From: Akebia trifoliata
Taxonomy: Eukaryota; Streptophyta; Magnoliopsida; Ranunculales; Lardizabalaceae
Assembly: GCA_017979445.1 (NCBI GenBank)
Contig: CM030714.1
Location: forward strand, 14,255,892-14,319,891
DNA length: 64,000 nt
Direction of reading: 5' to 3'
Of the stretch, positions 57,260 through 64,000 are shown in pieces. The number at the start of each line of letters is the position of its first letter. Position 1 is the stretch's first letter. The notes beneath the pieces are model-generated. The model worked only from the letters and a program-made list of their open reading frames with translations, was not told the DNA's origin and made no database searches. The translations under genes were made by a program, and so were the position numbers.

Positions 57260-58140
57260 TGAAAAATGCCACAGTTCCCCCATCTTCAACCACTAGACAT
57301 CTTGATGTTCTCTCATGAAATATTGAAAAATGAATTAAAATATCTTCATTTACAACTTTTAATAATAAAAAAACATTAGATTTTTCTACCAAAAATATGT
57401 TAACTTCAAGCTCTTCAACCTTGATTGTAAATTATTTTTAATCTATTCAACTCATTTTCAATCCCTTGGTTTGCAACCCCACTTTAAGCCTCTGTACGGA
57501 ACCCTTGATTTTTGTAGCCACCTCAACCTTTTATTATAGATTAATGAAAAATACCTACATATGGTTATCTTAAACTTCTAGTAAAAAATCATTTGATTTT
57601 TCTATAAAAAACAATCATTTGATCTTTCTGTAAAAAAATCTCTCTACTTCAAACTTTACGGCCTTGATGTATTGGTAAATTTGAATATATCCAACATCTC
57701 TTCACTCCATTGTTTCCAATCTAACCTTTTTATAGGAGACACTTGATTTATATTGTTAAAGACCTCGATCATTTGTTATGGATTAATGAAAAATTATTTA
57801 AATACCTTTATTTTCAATCAATAACTTAAAAAAACCTAGAGTTTTACCAAAAAAATTGTCAAGTTCAACCCCTTCAACATCTATGGTATATTACTTTTAA
57901 TATACCCAATCTCATCTTCATTACATTGTCTCTAACCTCACTTTTTTTTTGTCGGTATCTCCAACCTCACCTTACCCTTGTACATACTTCTCCAAAAATC
58001 CTATATTATTCTAAACGTTTGGTAAATAAAAATAAGTTTGAAGATGAAGAGAGATTTTTTTTTTTTTACTTTTTGATTTTTTACCAAGAGATTGGAAATG
58101 AGATGTTTTGAGAAGAAAAATCAAGGTTTTTAACTAGATG
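57260..58140. repeat. Degenerate tandem repeat, three units of about 210-250 bp
   Basis: Parallel blocks recur: AACTTCAAGCTCTTCAACC (57402), TACTTCAAACTTTACGGCC (57647) and AAGTTCAACCCCTTCAACAT (57859), each followed by AATATACCCAATC-like sequence. ATTAATGAAAAAT follows at 57541 and 57782. Old and divergent, with no coding potential. Related single units lie near 36460. Confidence 0.6.
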
Positions 58141-58840
58141 TTGAATGCGGGGGTATTTAAGTCATTTTATTAGCTTATTAGAATGGGAGAAGTACAACGT
58201 CATGGGGCATGTCATCAGTCTGACAACATAAGGATTTCTCAAATACTCACCTAAATGTGAAGGGGTATCAAAATTAAATTGGAAGGGACACTCACACTTC
58301 TCGCCTAATTTTTTCTTTCCCATTAATTCTCAAATGTTTCGGCGGAAATGGAGACACAGCCACACAATTTTCAATAGTTTCTATTGAAACTATCTCTCTT
58401 AGATTTTTCTCCAATGGGGTCCATAAGTTCTGTTTGATTGTAGAGGAAATTATGTTTAGTAAAATTCAATTTTATAAGAATCTGTTTTTCTATTGTTGGT
58501 TGCACCAGGAAACATGTTAAAAAGAGAGTTTTCTTCTTAAATACTCCTTTAAGAAATAAATATGCTTCTAAAATATCCTAAATTAATTGATAGAAATTTT
58601 ATTTTTATATGAAAAATGCTACACTAATTCCTACAACACTGCACTTGACTGATGGTGTGCGCATAACCATAGATGCTTTTTTTGTAAAATTCATAGTTTA
58701 ATTTTCATATAATAATTCATTCATTTATTGTTGAGAATAAGTTTTGAACTCAAGACTTCTTGAGTGTTTTATTATAAAAAGTAATACTTTCCTTTTTTGG
58801 TGAAACGTAAAAGAACTCTTTTCTTTTTTCCTTTTTTGTT
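58141..58840. other. Intergenic, no gene recognised
   Basis: AT-rich, with T-runs near 58070. No exon, RNA gene or complete element is visible. The left limit of the following Copia LTR may fall in here. Confidence 0.4.
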
Positions 58841-59677
58841 TTACTTTATTTTATTGATTTTAAAAGTTGTAAAAACATCTCATATTTCTTTAGTCCCACA
58901 TCTGGTAAATACAAGGAAAGTTCTCAACTTATTTATGTTCCCTCTCTCTTTAATGCTTGAGTGTGAGAGAGATAGAGACTGGGCCTCGCGCGCACATGGG
59001 GGCCCAAGACACTGTGGGACTGCAGCCCATTGAGTTTGGGGCCAACCCTTAGTGCGCGTGTGCGCATACGATGCCCCCGCAGGGGGGGTGTAGATTTCGG
59101 GATTTAAGCCTCACGTGGGTGCGTGTGATAGGCCCGTTTTTGCTAAACTTTTATTTAATCTCAACCGTTGATTTGTTTTTACCGTTTTGGACTACAATTG
59201 TGAACAGTTGGGTCTGTTGTGAACCGATGGATTACTGTTTATAAAAATAGTTTTTTCCCTTTTATTCAAGTACAGAAAACGAAATACTTTCTGATCTCTC
59301 TTCTTCTCCGATTTCAAATTTTATGTTCTCTCCGAATACAAATCTTGCTGCTTGTGAAAAGTTCGATCTAATCGAGTTCGCCGAAGATTTGCTATTTCCG
59401 AGTGCACGGTTAGCAGACAGTGACTGTTGAATCTTGGAAACCAAACGCCAGAACCGACTGCACTGAGGATTCAATCCTAAGGAGGCGAAATTGGTTTTAA
59501 GGACAGCGGCTTCTCCGTGCCTCAGTCACTGATAAGTTCTTCCAATTTCTTCGAATAATTTACATTATAATATTGCTTATAATTCATTGTTTCAATAAAT
59601 CAGATTCATAATTATTTCCAACAATCTTAAAACCTATATATATCTATATCCTGTTTCTATTTTCTGAATTTTAAAAT

Positions 59678-61689
59678 ATGGATTTTAGACCCGAACATGT
59701 GAAACCTGACTTGTTGAAACTATAACCTTTTATTGGGAAATTTTATCGAAGATGAAGCCAAAAGATGCTCTTCTTCCTTGAAGCTCTTAATGTATTGTTC
59801 GTACTCAAAATAGAAAAATCTACAGATATAGACCCTAATCTGCAGAATTGGATCAAAGTAGATGGAATTTGTAGGAATTATATTTTATCTTGTCTTGTAA
59901 ACACTTTGTATGATATTTATTGTGTGTATGGTACTTCTATAGAATTATGGGGGGCATTAGAGAAGAAATACGTAACAGAAAATGCAGGTATCAAAAAATA
60001 TGTAGTTAAAACTAGGGGTGCAACTTGGTTCGGGTTGGTTCGGTTTAGAGCAAAATCAGAACCGAACCGACCAAGATCGGTTCCATTATATAAGAACCAG
60101 AACCGAACCGAAATAATCTAAAACCGAACCAACCCAAACCGACCTTAATTCGGATTGGTTCGGTTCGGTTCCATGGGTTGGAAAAAAAAAAAAAAAACTC
60201 AAAATCTACACATAACAATTATCAGAGAATTGTAATAATTAACTTTTCTTTGAAACCCTCAAATGACTAACAAAGAATTTCAAAATGCAAAATTATTCAC
60301 AGAAATATTCACATAAATATATTAATCAAAATGCATTCTTCCAAACCCTAACCCATGTCACATTAACATAAAAACCCATAAAAAAAATTACGACTCCCTA
60401 ACCCCAGCCACCAGATTTGAGATCCAGGTCACAGGCCGCAGACCGCAGTCGCACACCAGCAGCCGCGGTCGCACACCAGCAGCCGCAAGCCATACAAGTT
60501 AACCCTCTCTGCAAAATACAATAAGAGAGAGAGAGAGAGAGGGAGATGACTCCGGTCGCCGGAGTTGAGATGCATCTCACAGCCGCATGCTCGCACAGTC
60601 GCGATGTCGCACACGATTGCAAGAGAGAGAGAGAGAGAGTGAGAGAGGGAGGGATGGCCGCTACCGCTGCCGTTGACGTCGACCATCGTAGTTGAGCCCG
60701 TAGCCGCACGCTCGTTGCAAGAGGTGAGACAGAGAGAGTAGACGGGGGAAGGGAACCGAATGAACGAAGGTGTTTAGGTTTTGTATAAATAAAAAATCAA
60801 ATATAAAATTTATTTTTAAATAAATATTTATTCGGTTTTCGGGTTGGTTCGGTTTTTTATACTGTTTGAACCGAGAACCGAACCGAATTCATCGGTTCTT
60901 CATTTTTAAGACCCGAAACCGAACCGATATAATTCTAAACCGAACCAAACCAATCCAAATTCTATGGTTTGGTTCGGTTCTCGGTTTGAACCGAATTAAG
61001 TTGCACCCCTAGTTAAAACATTCTTAGAATTTTTAATTGTCGATGAGAAGTCGATTATAGATCAAGTAAATGAATTTCAAAACATTATTCATGAGTTGAC
61101 GTATGAAGGCATTAAATTGCCAGAACAGTTTGTGGTGTCATCTCTAATTGAGAAACTTCCTGAAAGTTGGAATGAATACAAGACTAATTTGAGGCAGAAA
61201 AAGAAAGATAAATCTCTTGAAGACCTCATTGTACACATTAACATAGAAGAAACTAGTAGACTAAGAGAGAAAAATGGTAAGGTTAAACAATTTGTTACCA
61301 AAGCCAATCTCATAGAAGGAGATTCTCAACCATCTAGGTTTAAACCTAAGAAAGTATTTAAAAAAGAGGGACCAAGGACTAAGAATAGTGTTGGCTTCAA
61401 GAAGTCAAAAGGTAGTTGCTTTGTGTGTGGTAAACCTGGCCATCATGCAGTTGAGTGCAGATTCAGGAAAACTAAAGAAAAATCAAAAGGGAATCATGTG
61501 AATTTAACTGAAATTAATAATGACACAATTATTGCAGTTCTCTCCGAAGTCAGTCTTGTAGAAAATCCTAAAGAATGGACAGTTGACACTGGTGCTACGA
61601 GGCATATATGTGAAAACAGGGAGATGTTTACTTCCTACAATTCTGTGGGAGACGAAGTGGTCTATTTAGGAGACTCAAGAACATCTTAA
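59678..61689 (+). pseudogene. Copia gag and protease, with internal hAT insertion
   Basis: The frame begins MDFRPEHVKPDLLKL, then has a TAA at 59723-59725 and a TGA at 59753-59755 before KMLFFLEALNVLFVL. It is interrupted at 60013-61011 by a hAT element and resumes in the same frame. Downstream are a UBN2-type gag region (LPESWNEYKTNLRQ), a CCHC zinc knuckle (CFVCGKPGHHAVEC) for RNA packaging and the protease motif DTGAT. A TAA at 61687-61689 closes the open stretch after DSRTS. Clearly inactive. Confidence 0.85.
60013..61011. mobile_element. 999-bp hAT non-autonomous element in Copia gag
   Basis: Terminal inverted repeat TAGGGGTGCAACTTGGTTCG on the left and its counterpart ending GTTGCACCCCTA on the right. 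An exact 8-base duplication GTTAAAAC lies at 60005-60012 and 61012-61019, diagnostic of hAT. The subterminal parts are packed with GGTTCGGTT and AACCGAACC in both orientations, probably transposase-binding repeats. The core at about 60400-60740 is unusually GC-rich (CAGCAGCCGC units, GAGAGA tracts). No transposase is visible. Confidence 0.92.
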
Positions 61690-64000
61690 GTTGCTGGAAA
61701 AGGCAAAGTGACCCTTAAGTTGACTTCTGGGAAGATGATAGTACTCACAGATGTTCTTCATGTTCCTACTATTAGAAGAACTCTTGTATCTGGGTCTCTT
61801 TTGAATAAAGCTGGGATTAAACTTGTATTTGAGTCGAATAAATTAGTATTGACTAAAAATGCGGTATTTCTAGGAAAATGATATTGTAATGGGGGTTTGT
61901 TTGTACTTAATATTATGAATAAAATTGCATCGTCTTCTGTTTATCTTGTTGAGTTAATTTCTTTATGGCATGCTAGATTAGGTCACACCAGTTTAGAAAA
62001 ATTAAAGAAATTGAAGAATTTAGGTATATTACCTAATCTAGAAATTAAAGAGTTAGATAAATGCAAGATTTGTGTAGAATCTATATTTACACATAAACCA
62101 CACTATAACATTTCAAGAACATCTTCAGAACTTCTTAGTCTAATTCATACTGATCTTAGAGATTTTAGAAATCTTGAGTCTAGAGGAGGTAAAATATATT
62201 ACATTACTTTTATAAATGATTTTTCTAGATTCACAAGAGTATATCTTCTTAGAAATAAAAATGAAGTAGAAGATATGTTTCTAAAATATAAAAATGAACT
62301 AAAAAATCAATTAAATAGGAAAATTAAAAGATTAAGATCTGATAGAGGAGGAAAATATGATTCTAATCTCCTTAGTCAATTTTGTGAACAAAATGGCATT
62401 ATACATGAAGTCACACCTCCATACTCACCTAAGTCAAATGGAATAGCGGAAAGGAAGAACAGATCTTTAAAAGAAATGTTAAATGCATTACTTATAAACT
62501 CTAGGATGCCTAATAATATGTGGGGAGAGGCTATATTGACTGCATGTCACATTACTAATAGGATTCCTCATAGGAAATTAGGAAAAACTCCTTATGAGCT
62601 TTGGAAAGGTTATGCACCTAACTTAAATTACCTTAAAGTGTGGGGGTGTTTATGTAAGGTAGGACTTCCAGAAACCAAAAAGAGAAAGATAGGACCTAAA
62701 ACAATTGATTGTGCATTTTTAGGATATTCTGAATATAGTACTTCATATAGATTCTTAACATTAAAATCTAATGAAGATGGTGTTGATAGCAATGTCATCA
62801 TTGAAGGTAGAGATGTTGAATTTTTTGAGGAAAAATTTCCTATGAAGGTTAAAGATTCTTTAAGTTCTAATGACAAAGGAAAAATGGTGATAGAAAGAGA
62901 AACGCCAATTCTTGAATCCTTTTCTAAAGAAATAGAACCTAGAAGGAGTAAAAGAATTAGAAAAGAAACCAATCTAGGAGATGATTTCTATACTTATTTA
63001 GTAGATGATGATCCGTTATCTTATCAAGAAGCCGTAACATCTCCTGATGCTATTTTTTGGAGAGAAACCATTAATAGTGAATTAGAGTCAATCATGTTAA
63101 ATCATACTTGGGAATTAGTGGAGTTACCTAAAGGCACCAAACCTATTGGATGCAAATGGATATTTAAAAAGAAATTAAGGTCAGATGGATCAATAGATAA
63201 ATTTAAAGCAAGATTGGTCGCCAAATGATTTAGACAAAAAAAAGGGATGGATTACTTTGATATGTACTCTCCAGTTACTTGGATTGCAACTGTTAGAGTT
63301 TTAATAGCCTTAGCTTCTATTTACAAATTAGTAGTTCACCAAATGGATGTCAAAACAACATTTTTAAATGGCGATTTAGAAGAAGAAATCTATATGGAAC
63401 AACCTGAAGGGTGTATAGTTCATGGCCAAGAGAATAAAGTGTGTAGGTTAGTAAAGTCCTTATATGGATTAAAACAAGCACCTAAACAATGACATGAGAA
63501 ATTTGATTCTGTGCTTAAGTCTAGTGGATATATTTTTAATGATTGTGATAGGTGTGTGTATAGCAAATTTAGTGGCAAAATTGGTGTAATCATTTGTTTG
63601 TACGTAGATGATATGTTGATTTTGGGAACAAATCTAAAAATAGTTGAGGAAACTAAATCTTTTCTAAAATCTAAATTTGAGATGAAGGATTTAGGAGAAG
63701 TTGATATCATGTTAGGGATTAAAATAACTAAAAAAGATAAAGGATTTGTATTGTCTCAAAGCCATTATGTAGAGAAAGTATTAAAAAAGTTTGGACACTT
63801 TGAGAGTGTACTTGTCTTGACTCCCTTAGATTCGAACATAAAGTTAAGAAAGAATAGAGGTGATAGTGTGTCACAAAAAGAATATGCTAGGATTATAGGA
63901 AGTTTGATGTATTTAATGAACTGTACTCGTCCAGATATAGCTTTTGCTGTGGGGGTGCTTAGTAGGTTCACTAGTAATCCTAGTAGAGACCATTGGACAG
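61690..64000 (+). pseudogene. Copia integrase and reverse transcriptase, partial
   Basis: After a short gap, the frame from 61897 to 63228 (443 residues) carries the pre-integrase zinc module (LWHARLGHTS, CKICVES). The integrase acidic residues lie in IHTDLRDF, RSDRGGKYDS and GIAERKN. The reverse transcriptase starts at EAVTSPDAIFW and is cut by a TGA at 63226-63228 (after RLVAK) and another at 63490-63492 (after QAPKQ). It continues with LYVDDMLILG, the catalytic YVDD, and the frame is still open at the window end (NCTRPDIAFAVGVLSRF). Both TGA codons stand where the family has glycine or tryptophan. Confidence 0.87.

Larger units (their letters stand above)
58850..64000 (+). mobile_element. 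Second Ty1/Copia element, decayed, running off the window
   Basis: A probable 5' LTR occupies about 58850-59620. It contains TTTAGTCCCACATCTGG, a GC-rich patch (58980-59130) and a TATA-like TTATAAAAATAG at 59240. The exact LTR ends and the primer-binding site could not be fixed. Gag, protease, integrase and reverse transcriptase follow in order on the plus strand. RNase H and the 3' LTR lie beyond the window. Many nonsense changes are present. Confidence 0.85.

Noticed and set aside
60398..60709. 103-residue minus-strand frame in the hAT core
   Set aside because: Low-complexity Ser/Leu sequence from GA tracts; not supported as a gene.

Overview
The window is plant nuclear DNA, most likely from a dicot-type angiosperm. 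The evidence is intron-split genes with plant-specific products (a gamma-tubulin with the plant C-terminus, an arabinogalactan peptide), plant Copia, Gypsy, hAT, LINE and MULE-like elements, AT-rich intergenic DNA and many (TA)n, (GA)n and (CT)n microsatellites. The species cannot be named from the sequence. Only three real host genes are visible. The rest is a nested transposon landscape.

Layout, left to right. 1-2600: a LINE remnant and a hAT-like element holding a hairpin MITE. 2605-5563 (+): the last seven coding exons of gamma-tubulin, with a GC-AG intron and a Copia solo LTR in another intron; the 5' exons lie outside the window. 6.5-9.7 kb: hairpin MITEs, including three head-to-tail copies separated only by (TA)n. 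9.8-17.5 kb: an old Copia element broken by three large solo LTRs. 18.4-19.9 kb: a dead copy of the arabinogalactan-peptide gene next to a segment matching a gamma-tubulin intron. 22.8-32.3 kb: a decayed hAT element with transposase relics, split by a Gypsy-like solo LTR that itself holds a long-TIR Pack-type element with a captured SANT-domain gene fragment. 32.58-34.15 kb (+): an intact two-exon AG-peptide gene. 39.36-55.04 kb (-): an intact ten-exon mitochondrial carrier gene of the MTM1/SLC25A39 type. Its last intron, about 8.1 kb, holds a young Copia element and a Gypsy-like solo LTR. 56.2-58.1 kb: a TIR element and degenerate repeats. 58.8-64.0 kb (+): a second Copia element, decayed and cut by a 999-bp hAT element; it runs off the window.

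The three genes have no evident common pathway: gamma-tubulin nucleates microtubules, the AG-peptide is a cell-surface proteoglycan, and the carrier works in the mitochondrial inner membrane. The most notable signals are regulatory or evolutionary. The Copia family in the carrier and gamma-tubulin introns carries arrays of perfect heat-shock elements just upstream of its TATA box. A palindromic MITE family sits repeatedly inside TA microsatellites. A transposon has captured a fragment of a ZRF/DNAJC2-type gene. A duplicated intron segment preserves the empty site of a retrotransposon insertion.
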